NCBI GenBank assembly: GCA_015179025.1
Contig: WHUX01000045.1
Coordinates: 62,001-126,000 of the forward strand
Direction: 5' to 3'
DNA from: Terfezia claveryi
Taxonomy: Eukaryota > Ascomycota > Pezizomycetes > Pezizales > Pezizaceae
Length of the DNA: 64,000 bases
Position numbers and translations under genes: made by a program. Of this stretch, positions 23,419 to 34,820 are shown in pieces. The first letter of the stretch is position 1; each line of letters begins with the position of its first letter. The notes under the pieces are model-generated. The model had not been told where the DNA came from. It saw only the letters and a list, made by a program, of their open reading frames with translations, and did not search any database.

Positions 23419-23953
23419 TGTAACGATAGCTCTGGGGACAAGGCGACTAAGGGGTACACCGGAGCAATGGCAAGGCTAGGGTAACATACACATAGGAATA
23501 CTACGTATGTGACTAGGGGAAAAGGCTAGAATGGGGGCAAGGGTAAGGGCGAGAGAGGCACATGGGAGTAATAGAAGGCAGCAGGGCTGCAGAGCTGTTC
23601 ACAAGATAAGGAGCTATACAAGGGAGATGTACAAGTGCTAGGAGAAACAAGGTCCTGTATTAGGTATACAAGATGTTAGATGGGGATCCAACAATAGTAT
23701 GAGGGACAGGATCTATATATACATAACTCTGTCAGAGCAAGAGGGAAATAAGCTTTCCAAGATCCCTATCTCGGACGCCAAGCAAGGTAACAATAACAAT
23801 AACCCATCACTTGCGTCGCAGGTAATGCTGAGCGCAACAATAATGATAACCCATCACCTGCAATCGTAGGTGATGACAAAGACAATAATGGCAATAACCC
23901 ATTACCTGTGATCGCAAGTAATGACGAGGATAACTGAGCACACTGTTGTAATA
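23419..23953 (-). repeat. Family-A copy 3, 5' LTR
   Basis: 535 bp, TGTAACGATAG at the left; aligned end at GTTGTAATA. The right third (23800-23935) contains three ~60-bp units with small inverted repeats (CCATCACCTGCAATCGTAGG-like) not seen in copies 1 and 2. Confidence 0.85.
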
Positions 23954-26520
23954 TCTATTCTATATCTGCTATCCTATATCCTATTTCTATAACTTATATA
24001 TACTCTCTAAAGTTATATTTATATCTAATATCTATGTTGCTATTATAAAAACTAAGTTAAAGTAATAAATATTATAAATATAAATGATCAAAATATAAAA
24101 TAATAATATAATAAGATAAATATAAACCCTTATTTCTCTTTAATCTTTCTAGTAATACTAGTTTATAGGTATAATAGTTTATTAAAGAGTAGAATAACTT
24201 TCTATTAAGGCTATCTACTATTTTATAGTATATATATCTATTCTTAAATTTCTCTTTAATAGTATTTCTTTCCCTTTCCTATATCTATTATCTCATAATA
24301 TATAATATATTATATTTGAAAAAAATAAGCTTGTTATAAGTTAATCATATTAAAAGTCTTTCTATTCTATAGAGAAAAGGAAGTAACTTAAGTATTTTAC
24401 TACTTTAGAATATAAAAAGAGGCATTATACTATAGTTAAGTTAGTACTAACCCTCTTTTGAAGTTAAGCTCCTATATATAGGCTTCTATATAATTTTTAT
24501 TTCTATACTCTTTCAAAAATATTCAATATTTGTTTCTACTATAATTTATATTCACCTAATATTTTACTTCTATAATAGGGGTATTCAAAGATAAGTTTTT
24601 GGCTTTAAATCGTGTGCGATTTAAACGGCCGTATAAATCGCCAAATCTTGAGTACCCCCTCAAAAATCCCAGATAAAAAAATCAGATTTGGACTGTATTC
24701 ACCACGTAAAGTTAATTGGAATCTGCGACCGTGCTAGTGACTACTAGGCCGAATTAGGCTAAGTATCACATTACACTTGGCACTTGCCATCAATTCTTGG
24801 CGACTTGACGTTCATGAACTCAATTGCTGCAAAGCAGTGCCTCAAATACAGACCCCTCGTTGTCGGACCCCTGATCGTGATTGTCATCATCCGCCAGGTA
24901 CTCCAGCTCCTACAGGAGGTCATCCTCGAGCCCTGCCACAAGATCATCCCCCCCGCTACCCCATCTAGTATTCCGTCCTCAAGTGCAGCGGTAGTCTCGA
25001 TCAGACCAGTGCAGTGGTGACTACTTCCTGGGCTTCCGCCTCTTCCGTGATGCTCTTTAGCCCCCTTTGATACCACTGGGTTAACTTGCGCTTGTTGCTG
25101 ATTCGAGGCATGATGACGGTGTTTACTAGGTCCAGGTCATGAACATGCTAGACTGGCATATGTATGATCATGCTTTCATGACTTCTTGGGGCTTATGGGA
25201 CTTGCTAGTCTACTTGGTATTGACTGAATGATCACGAGACTTGCTAGTCTACTTAGCGTTGACCGAATAAAATTTTCGTATAAATGGGTTTATTCGGTCG
25301 TCTAAGCATTTATTTTTCAGATTTGATGGATAAATGGTTGTGTGGAGGTCCTCGTATAATGCGTATTATACGAAAAAGTGGCTTGCCAAGATATCCGTAT
25401 TATACGGTGTATAAAGCTAACTTTGAATACCCCTAATATATACTTTTGTTTTAATTACTCTATAGTTTTTAATGTTAAAGTATACTAGAATTCTTTCAAA
25501 ATTAACTTAAACTATACTGATACCTTTCATTATACTTTTTTAATATTTTTATAATATTAGATAATAGAGACTTAAATACTTACTTTATTTGTTTGTTATA
25601 TAAGAGTATTAGAATTAAAAAAGTTATCTTATTACTAGTAAAAGAAAATACAAGTATTTTTATTTACTATAAAATATTTTTATCCTTATTACTTTCTCTT
25701 AATTTCTTTTATAAAAGAACTATAGTTTTTATAAAATTTATTTTCATATGAAGTATAAAAATACAGTATTTAGGAAATCTTCTAATATACTCTTTTAAGT
25801 AATAAAGATTTAGCAATATATTACTTTTTTTATACTTTTATAAAAAATAAGTCCCTAAATAAGAAATACTTATTATATTTCTATTAGCTAAACCTATATA
25901 AGTCTATTATATTAATCAGTTACTTGATGACTAAATTAAAAAATTAGATAAAGTAGAGTTTTCCTTATTCTACTTATATCTTTAAGCTTTATTAATCTTA
26001 AAACTTCAACAACCCCTAGTAATTTAGTTATATATTACTATTATCAAAAATTTATAAATTACTTCATAATAGATTTTTATTGTATAGTTAAGATTTTTAT
26101 TAATTTTAAATATTAGCTATTTTTTATAGCTTTATATTTCTTCTACAATCTATATAGCCCTTCTTATAATCAGTTAAGTATTAGTATTTTCCTACTTATA
26201 AATATAAGAATATAGAAACTAGATATAAGATTAAATAGTAGAGTATAGTTTAGTATAGAGAGAAATTAGAATATATTCTTTTAAACTAGTATTTATATCG
26301 ATGTAGAATATAGTATTTATACTAATTTTATATTTGGCTTATTATAATAAGCTCTATTACTACCTCTTAAAAGAACTAGATATTTTAGCTACTACTTTTT
26401 CTTTATAGAATAGTTAAATTATTAGTATAATTAGCTTAAAGTGCTTTCCGAAAAATAAACTTTATTATAACAAGCCCCCTTGCTACATCTCAAATCAGCT
26501 TTTCCTTTATAGAATAGAAA
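23954..26520. other. AT-rich, gene-free block
   Basis: Long runs of A/T with TATA, TTA and TAA motifs and no coding potential, except for the more GC-balanced TIR element at 24578-25433. The abundance of TpA suggests old RIP-type mutation of repeats, but no parent element is recognisable. Confidence 0.75.
24578..25433. mobile_element. 856-bp TIR element with TA target duplication
   Basis: Perfect 13-bp terminal inverted repeats, GGGGTATTCAAAG at 24578-24590 and CTTTGAATACCCC at 25421-25433, flanked by TA on each side (24576-24577, 25434-25435), the Tc1/mariner-type target. It is GC-balanced inside an AT-rich block. It carries a direct repeat of GACTTGCTAGTCTACTT (about 25199 and 25240) and short palindromes such as CGTATTATACG. 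No transposase is evident; an open minus-strand reading at 24771-25076 is not recognised. Confidence 0.85.
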
Positions 26521-26737
26521 GAATTATTAGCGTGTTCTAGTCTATTGCACTAGTATTTTGCAAAGGCTGATGCGCCATATCACGCGTCACAATCTCACGT
26601 GATACCGACCAGCCACGTAGGTTGTGAGCCAGGCTTAGTCATACGACTTCCGGTGGTATGCTTGATGGTTCAGACTTAGACAATAACAAACCTTTCCATT
26701 CACACGGTATCACACCCTATGTAATTCCATAGCTGAG

Positions 26738-29017
26738 ATGGATCAACTACCTACACCAACATCACCTCTGCCCTACCACCCAGACCCTCATATTCATTCC
26801 GCTCCGAACATCCCCACCGCGCCCTTAAACTCTACCCCTCATAAGCGCAAAGCTGCTGTAACGGGTTTGCACCAACCAATCCATGGTAATGTTTCTGCTG
26901 GCAAGCGACGCCGCGCGAATGCTGTCACGGCTCTCATCCGGCAAGAACTGGCTGGCGCGCAGCACACATGCCTTGATTTTGTCGAACGCTTCCTGTTTCC
27001 CGCATCACCAAATACCGCAACTACTGTATATGCCGAAGAAATACTCTCAGCAATTATTGCCACCTTCAGGCGATCAGGGTCCAAAGCCAGAGCTGCTGTG
27101 CATGGTATACGGTGTCACAAATTGGACCAAAAGCATGTGTATTTCTGTTATCCACCGAATTACACAAACAAAGAGTTTCCGGAGTGGTTCTGTGGATTCG
27201 CAAATGCCATACAACAACATGCCTCCCCGTCGCTGACCGGTTCCTCCTTGGAGTGGCGTGTCGTCAAAGACAAGCCCCTACGAGGCACCCACAACAACGA
27301 CGTCCGACCCGACTTTATTCTCACTTGTGGAGAAGTACCTGTCGAATGGAGCTCTATTCTTGTGGTTGGTGAGCACCAGTCAACAGGAAGCAATCCTAGT
27401 GTATCTTTCGCTCAACTAGCCTCCTATGCTGAGCAAATTTTTATTGCCCAACCCTTCCGTGTATTTGTCTTTGGTGTTATAACCTCCAATACTGATCCGG
27501 ATCTCACATTCTGGAGGTTTGATCGTTGTGGAGCAATTGGTTCTGAAGCCTTGAATTACTCCAAATCAGACCTCAACCTCCTTACCGTTGTCAGCGCATT
27601 GGTTTCAATCTCACAAATGGACGCTCGGCACATGGGGTTCCATGTCGACAGTATCTCATGGGGCGACGAACACGCATACCCGTTGGATCTCAAATCGGAC
27701 ATCACCATCAAGACGTTTAAACCAATGCTTGGAAATTCTTTTATCACTGTTGACCCATCGTCAGAAGTAGCGGTCTCATTGAAACAACTAGTTTTCCTCA
27801 CTCCTGGTATTGTCACACGCGGGACACGTATATGGACTGGTAGTTATACCCCAACCCCCTCCCCATAGCTCTAACTGCTTGGATTTATTTTCTAACCAAA
27901 AAGAATAGGCGCATCATCTAGTGGGGAAGCCATTGTAATCAAATACAGCTGGAGCAACACCAATCGTGCCCTTGAAGGGGATCTCTACCAGCTTGCCTCT
28001 GAAAAACGAGTGATCGGGCTGGCGAACATACTTAATTGCAGCACTTATGAAAATGTCCTCACCCATCTCCATGCTGGGGGATATCCTGCCGCAGATTCCA
28101 ATTTCACGCAACCCGAAGCTTACCAGATCCACATGCAGCGCCAAAATCGAGTCCTATCCCGCCTGGTGATTTCGCCCACTGGCAGGCCGCTTAGCGATGA
28201 AACATTATCTCCTCTCCAGGTTGCAGAAGGGTTGTTGGCTGGGCTGATTGGGCATGCATCCCTCTTTTTTCAGGGGGGCATTCTGCATAGAGATATTTCT
28301 CCCAATAATATTATCGTCATTGATGATAGTTTGCCACAGCTTACTTCAGTTTCTTCACCTGCAGCCGCTAGTGAACCATTCGCCTGGATTTGGCCCCGTG
28401 ACACACCGCTTCAGGGGTGTCTGATCGATTTGGATTATGCGATTGAGGCATCGGCTCAGCCTTCTGGTGCTCTTGACCGGACCGGTACATATCCCTTTAT
28501 CGCTATCCAGATTCTACTTGGCCAGGAACGGCATCGGTACAGACATGATTTGGAATCTTTCTTGTACGTCCTAATCTGGGTATGCTGCTACCCTGTCGTT
28601 GCTGGCTCGCCGGCGTCAGACCCTCTCAGCCGATGGCGTGATGGGGATGAAGACTCAGTCACAGCCCGCAAAATTGCCGATGTGATTGACAGCTCCAGGA
28701 AGTTTAATTGGCTCCTGGAGCGGTTTCGGCCCGGGTTTGAACACTTTAAGAGGGTTGCCAGGGAAATGCGGATGACATTGTGGAGGCTACCAGGCCTTAA
28801 TAGATGCGGATTATCTGAAGAGGGCGAACCCTCTGGATGGATGGATAGACAGGATCAGCAGGGGAGTGAGGGCTGGGGTGATGAGTACCCGGAGCAGGAG
28901 GAGGGAAAAAGAGAGTGGCTATTGCCTGAGGAGGTACGGTTGGGTGTTTTGAACAAGGATGCGTTTCAAGAGGTGAAGAAGTCAATGCAATGGCTAGTTG
29001 CTACATTGAAGGACTAA
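26738..29017 (+). CDS. FunK1-type fungal protein kinase, copy A (two exons)
   Basis: Exon 1 is 26738-27827 and exon 2 is 27909-29017; the 81-nt intron starts GTATAT and ends ATAG, with CTAAC upstream of the acceptor. Splicing joins IVTRGTR to ASSSGEAIVIKY in frame and gives 732 residues. The N-terminal half has a Pro-rich, basic start and a conserved block DVRPDFIL...VVGEHQ. The kinase half has the VAIK-type lysine (EAIVIKY), the catalytic loop HRDISPNN (near 28290) and DLDYAI in place of DFG. After it comes a Glu/Gln-rich tail. FunK1 kinases form an expanded fungal family; substrates are unknown. The gene is open and intact. The start is the ATG in AGCTGAGATGGATC, shared with copy B. Confidence 0.88.
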
Positions 29018-29279
29018 GCTGTATGTAGCAGCCATAGATGCGGCTCCATAATCATGTTGTAGGTTATAGGCAAGAGAGGGAGCCAAATAACTGTATGTAT
29101 ATAGACACTACTAATACCTACATTATATACATTCTGTTTTTGTGCATTTGCTGGGGTTTGGGTTGTAAAGGTAGGTAGTGTCTGAAGCCGTATCATACTG
29201 GTTATTTTGTCCTTCTGAGAGTAGGTCCATGATTTTGAGTTTAATGGCACTCCTGGCCGGATGTTTGTGCAAAGATATC
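29018..29279 (+). repeat. Downstream flank shared with FunK1 copy B
   Basis: Nearly identical to 39690-39951; the identity stops at GCAAAGATAT. It marks the right edge of a ~2.6-kb segmental duplication whose left edge lies a few bases before the ATG. Likely includes the 3' UTR. Confidence 0.85.
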
Positions 29280-29394
29280 ATAGCCGTCACGTGTAAATAC
29301 CTATGTGTTATTCGGTACTTAAAGGTTCCTTCTCCTCCTCCTTCTCTGCTTATTATCTGCACCTAGCTAGCAAGTTCGAATATAATTATGATTG

Positions 29395-30455
29395 TGTTGG
29401 GTGCTCGATATGCAAAAGTCTCGAGAAGGTTCGGCCAAAGTCCCGAGACTGACGAGGCATCTCGAGACCTGGCCGTGTCTTTTCTCGAGGCGCCTCGTGC
29501 CCAGGCCTAGCTGGGATCTGGGAATCGGGTTCTGCGGCTCTGGGATATTAACAAAGGGGTGGGTATGTATGTATGTAGGGCTGGGTTGTTCGGGACTCAC
29601 AATTGGTCAATATATTATGATATTCAAGTTCCAACAACGGGAACAAGTCCACCGGGGTATAGAGGCCAGCCACATAGTCACCAACAGTTCAAAGTATAGT
29701 GGTAAATGCAGTGGTGATAGACATCAAAGTCCTCTACTATCTGTGAGGACAACGCAATCCATATGAGGAAAACAAAAATCTGCGTCTAGATCCTGATCAG
29801 ACGCGCACGCCTGCTAGCGACTGTAGGTGGCACACCCAAGCAGTCCAGTCCGCCCAGGGTATTCAGGTCGTTTCAGGCAATTCACCCCGGCCAGGCAGGG
29901 CAGGTGGTTCGGGCCATCAGCCGATCCATGTGGCCCCGGCTACCCGATTCGCCGGCCTGGGCCGCCCGTTGAGAATAGATACTGCCCGGGTTACCCTCAA
30001 CATACCTTTCCGACTTGTATTTCACATGCCATCCATAGATATAACCTATAGGAATAGGAATAGCAACAGGCGAGCGGAGAGATCCAAGTGTCCACTGAAG
30101 GAAGGTACGAACAGAGCGAGTTGGTCAAGAGCGAGTTGGTCACTACGGTAGAGAGTGGAATATGAAGAGAAGAAGATGTTCGCATACACAGTGAGTGCAT
30201 GTATTGTATTGAGTGAAGTAGGAACATGAACGAGATATATATACATGTATGAGCGTACATCTAAAGCATGAAGAAGGAGAAGCACATGTCCGTTGCAAAC
30301 CGTATAGCTAGGCATGAAGCAACGATATGAGTGCGAGCAAGGTGTGAGTACGCAATATGATGTGCAAGCCGCTGACGGCTACATATGGTATAGGTAGCAA
30401 GGCATAGGCGGAATGTAGGTAGCAAGGCATGGGCCGAATGTATGTCATTCTAACA
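29395..30455 (-). repeat. Possible LTR (Ty1/copia-like ends)
   Basis: On the minus strand it begins TGTTAGAATGAC at 30455 and ends GCACCCAACA at 29395; just before it (30456-30472) the minus strand reads GTGTATATAGATGGTGG, which looks like a polypurine-type site. The left part has several CTCGAG palindromes (29420-29490). No partner LTR or recognisable pol was found, so this is tentative. Confidence 0.35.
30055..30250. repeat. Dispersed repeat, copy 1
   Basis: Shares a ~180-bp block with 31990-32176 (starts AATAGGCGAGCGGAGAGATC in 31990-32176 and a slightly changed form here). It lies inside the LTR-like segment, so the second copy may be part of another such LTR. Confidence 0.75.
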
Positions 30456-31989
30456 CCACCATCTATATACACTTTCAACTTGTTGCTTTAAGGCCCAATA
30501 TGCAGCCCTGTCTGACTTTACGCCTTCCAGGCTGTCCTGTACATATCTTCATACCTGCTAGTACAACTTCTATGTATACTGGAGTCGCGTTATAAGAACC
30601 CAGTCCTGTAAACTAACATTAAGGATTTTGAAAACGGAAGAGAAGGAGGGGTCTTCTACACTTTGAAGTGCAAGAAATAACAGGGATGGATATAGGGAGC
30701 ATCATCTGGGTCGGACTCTAGGTACTATGCAGTAGCTGGTTTCATAATATCCTAAGATGAATTTGCTCCTCAGCAGAATTTACAAGTACAGAATCAATAA
30801 ACTCAGGAAGGATTTGCAATTTTCCGAGTGGAGGTCTGCTCTTAGATGACTTGATAGAATGACCAAGTTCAAAGTAGATGAATGAGTAATTTACGCTTTG
30901 AACGGTAGACACTAGTAGAGATAAATAGTACCTTGTGCACTGGGTTTGACAGTGAATGCGTAAATAAACTATGTGGTTTGCTGCATACAACCTGGGTTTT
31001 ACTAAGCAGAAACTTCAGAAACTTATATCAAGGGTTTCTTATTTTCCCATACTAATTCGGGGGTTGTAGTTTTGGAGTAATTGAGCATCATATCAGTAAG
31101 ACATTTGGAACTCAGTCGTAAAAGTGGTCCATAAAGTGGTGATAAGGCTTCCCTCCCTCCTACTTATGCCGGACAGTCCCTTTTTTTTAATTTTAATTTT
31201 TTTATAAATACTCTGTGCTCATACGCGGCCCCGTTAGGGGGGCCATGAAGAGCCAACCGGAAACCCAGGTGGATTCAGGACAAGGCAAGTTAATCTGCCA
31301 GGTCCATCGCAAGCTAAATACACATAGGAAAATCGTGAATGGGAAACTCCTGTGCTGTTATTACCCGACAATGCCCGATGAATCCGAGGGCCCTGACTGG
31401 AGCTCCGAAAGAACAAGAAACCCCCCTTCCCAAGAACTCTTGCAGGTTGAGCGCGCTGGTAAAAACCTCCCTCATCCGTCTCCGTCTCGAGTAAAAAATA
31501 AAACAAACGCTGGTAGGTGAAATAATTGGCCCAAAATTCATCATCTCTAACCTCAATCCGCTCCAGTCATGAAAGAAAAACGCGCAAGTGGGAAAAGACT
31601 TAAATCCCGCAAACAAAACACTGGTAGAAAGATAAAGAGTGGAAAGCCCCAACCTCATGAATCCAAATTCTTGCAGGTGGGAAAGCAAAATAAAGACGCC
31701 CAAGTGGAAAAAGTCATAAAACCCCTTGCCAGTGTGAAATACGCAAATTCCTCCGGTCTATCATCTCAAATCCCCGCAAACAAATCACGCATCCCAGTCA
31801 TATGTTGTAGTTCGGAAGATATTTCTGCCCACGCGAAGCCCATGACTGATATTGATCTCTTATTTTAGGTAGATGACAAGTGACGAATCCCACTTTCCGG
31901 CCCTCCTATCTTCTTGTAATAGCCAGCGGGTACCCAGGATCTGAGTCTTCTGGTTGTCCTCGCCCATCCAGCGGCGCACCAAACCGGGT
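30456..31989. other. Intergenic stretch without a recognised gene
   Basis: Contains a minus-strand open reading at 30742-30990 and two Lys-rich plus-strand readings (31215-31520, 31569-31868). None has family motifs, and the two Lys-rich ones overlap equally long readings on the other strand. A T-rich run is at 31180-31205. Confidence 0.5.
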
Positions 31990-32176
31990 AGAGGAATAGG
32001 CGAGCGGAGAGATCCAAGTGTCCAATGAAGGAAGGTACGAATAGAGTGAAACCATCACAGCAGAGAGATGGATATGAGTATGATGAGAAGAAATGTGCGT
32101 ATACACAATGAATGCAGGTATTGTTGTGAAGTAATAGTCTCTATCAAGTAGGAAAGTAACGAGATATTATCTGTTC
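31990..32176. repeat. Dispersed repeat, copy 2, split by a TIR element
   Basis: Matches 30055-30250; the match resumes after the TIR element at about 33025 (GAACGCACATCTAAAG vs GAGCGTACATCTAAAG near 30250). This defines the TIR element as an insertion into the repeat. Confidence 0.75.
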
Positions 32177-32182
32177 TGGTCC

Positions 32183-33020
32183 GTTCCGGGATTCAGTCCA
32201 TACCGGTATGGACCGGGCCATTGCGAGATTGCCGGGATGGCATATATGTGTACTCTGAGCGATGTATGAAGGCAAATTGAGTGGAAACCGAGTCTATTAT
32301 ATTTTAAACAGAACAAAAGCTCAAACTTCACTCCAAGTAATTTCATGATACCTCTCCTTAATAGTACTAAGGTCTTGTTCTTTGCTGCATGCAGCAAAGT
32401 ATCATGAACATGTTACATCATGCTCCAAAACCACTCGTTTCCCATCATTATTTTCGCCAACAATTAAAATACAGTGTGTCCTTGCACAGCTCATATTCAT
32501 TTAATGCCTGATTGATTGCTGGAAAATCGCCTGCTGGGGCCTTCAAGTACGGGTCTCGGAGTTTTGCGCGCTACTATGAAACTGGTTGGGATCATAATCT
32601 TCTGTAATTGACATTGGTTGAGCGAATCGCTGGTAATATTGTGGAGTACTGGTAAGGGTGTGATTAAGCAAAGCACTGGTTAAAACTCTCGTATTTGTTG
32701 CAAAGTAGTTGTGGTATCGCGATCTTTTGAGCTACTATTTATGACATCTTAAAAGCTACTATTAATAGCGTGCGCTAAATCCTCTTGTTCTTTGACCGAA
32801 TGTTTGTCTACATAATAACCTTCATTTCGGGTATACCTCTACTGAGCATTTTCTTCGATAGGTCACCTATGTTATCTCCGATGTTCTTTGACCAAATGTT
32901 GCTACAAAATTACCTTCATATCGGATATGTCCCTATTTAGTAATTACAACGTCTGCCATCCGTGACATTGAACAATTTAATCCCGTAACGGCCATACCGG
33001 TATGGACTGAATCCCGGAAC
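32183..33020. mobile_element. 838-bp TIR element without transposase
   Basis: Perfect 29-bp inverted repeats at 32183-32211 and 32992-33020; each includes the self-palindrome CCATACCGGTATGG. No coding capacity inside. The flanking repeat is continuous in its other copy, supporting insertion. The target duplication could not be fixed. Confidence 0.85.
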
Positions 33021-33059
33021 ATATACTGTATGAACGCACATCTAAAGGAGGATGAGTTT

Positions 33060-34820
33060 GGACTTCTGATTCAACTTGAGCTTCTTTTCAGCTGGTTATT
33101 TTTAGCTCTTGGCGCTTTGGCCTTGCCTCTTGGGATGTCTGTTGGGTCTTTGGCCGGGTTTCCAGGTCGGAATGCGTGTAATAAATAATAAATAAAAATA
33201 TCAAAACATCAAAATAAATAAATAAATAAGTGTCACCAGCCAGCCCTTTAATCTTTCCCTCCCCCTTTTTTTTATATTTAATACGAAATACTTATTTGGC
33301 CTAGTGTGGTGTGGTGAACGCCTGAAATTTCGAGTGGATTGAGAACAGGGTAAGTTCATGTACCGAGGCTGGCGATGTTGGAACGCACATCCGGCACACC
33401 CGCTACCCAGCACCCGTAACCGCCAACGCCGTCAAGCACCAAATCACCAATATCGCTGAAGCCACCATTTTTCAGCTGAACGCAAGAGTCATACGATCGC
33501 ACACGCAATCATCTTACGTTCACACATACGCAATATTTTACGTATGTTGGGTTGAGTCAACTCTGGTTGCCACTCGGTTGTTGGACCGCTACCCGCGATC
33601 CTTGCATTTCCTTGATTTTCATTGGCCGATTAACACATCCCTGCGCTTGTAATTTACCCTGACTTTCCATATATATAGACACCGCTCCGGACCTGTATTT
33701 TTCGGTGAATTAAGCAAGTCTTCAATTCGCATCGTTCTCAGTTGCATTATCGCAATCCTAGTTCTATTGTCCACTTCGCGTTTTACCACCCGCTCTAGTA
33801 GACATATTACTAGAGATCTGCTGTGCACCCGTGCTCGCTGCCGCTGCCGCCGCCGCCTCACTAGAACCACTTCCGCTGCCTAACAAGATATCCCTACATA
33901 TCTTTTGTTAGGCGACTCTGGCAAAGTAGTGCACAAAGCAGAAGAAAAGAAGCCGAGAAGCTGGTTGGAGTCGAGTGCGTGAAAGACTTCCATAAGTAAC
34001 CAGACTACTCCACGGGTGTTGTGCCAACCAGACTAGGAAACTGACACCAAATCAAAATTGCCTTCTCGTGTAAAATATGTACCAATCACCGACAACACAC
34101 GGGCTCACTAGGTAAATCTTAACAACTCAGGGTTTCCGTCATCAGGGGAAACAGTAATTCACGGGGCGGAACGAGTAGAGCACGAATATCTAATTTTCGA
34201 GCGAGCTCCACAATTTTCCACAGGGTCGAGTCTCCCGACCTCAGGGCGATTTTTCCAACGTTGCACCGGTGATTCGTGTGGATAGATACAACGGCACGCT
34301 TGGAAGCGTCAGGGTGAGGCCTCTGCCAGACCTCTCGTGTTCCCTAACCTGGACAATAGACCAAGGTACGAAACTCCGGAAGACAGAATTTGTATGGGGA
34401 AATAAGAAACTCGGGCTATAGGCAAGTTTCTTAAATACTGGCTTAGCAACAACACATAAAAAAATAAAAGTTGCTTATATCACGAGTATGGCACTTGAGC
34501 CGCAAATTTACCCCACATCATGCAAATTGTTTTTTTACAAGTCTGCGTTCAAATCAGCTGAACCAATGCTCTCTCCCAGAAGTTGAGGAAGAGTTCGGAG
34601 ATTTTCCTCATGTAGATGACAGCGTAGGGATTATATTTGCCAAGTCAATGCAGCTACCAAACATCAATTTCGATCAATTAACTATATTATACACATCTCT
34701 GAAAAGACCTCCCCGGCAAATATTTGCCAGCCTCGTCCGTCTAAGGCACGCCCTAGTCCCCTAAACACATCTCAATGTATTATCCCAAACACTAACAAGC
34801 ATGATAGTTGGGTGAGAAAT
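33060..34820. other. Intergenic stretch with a hairpin
   Basis: No convincing gene. A hairpin at 33878-33913 pairs GCCTAACAA with TTGTTAGGC and GATAT with ATATC around a 6-nt loop. An open plus-strand reading at 34471-34764 starts with TTG, lacks an upstream ATG and is not recognised. Confidence 0.55.

Larger units (their letters stand above)
19936..23953 (-). mobile_element. Family-A chromovirus, copy 3, cut by the family-B insertion
   Basis: 5' LTR at 23419-23953, then gag, protease, RT, RNase H on the minus strand; homology to copies 1 and 2 stops at 19936 in the linker before integrase, where the family-B LTR begins. The missing integrase and 3' LTR would lie left of the window. It is the most diverged of the three copies, consistent with being oldest. 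Confidence 0.85.

Noticed and set aside
24771..25076. Possible transposase in the TA-flanked TIR element
   Set aside because: The 101-residue frame has no catalytic or DNA-binding motif and the opposite strand is equally open.
27828..27908. Treating the FunK1 N-terminal and kinase halves as separate genes
   Set aside because: Consensus GT..AG intron with CTAAC joins them in frame, identically in both copies.
31215..31868. Two Lys-rich plus-strand frames as a host gene
   Set aside because: No splice pattern joins them, equally long frames lie opposite, and no known domain is visible.
34471..34764. A 97-residue plus-strand frame
   Set aside because: Begins with TTG, no family motif and no supporting context.
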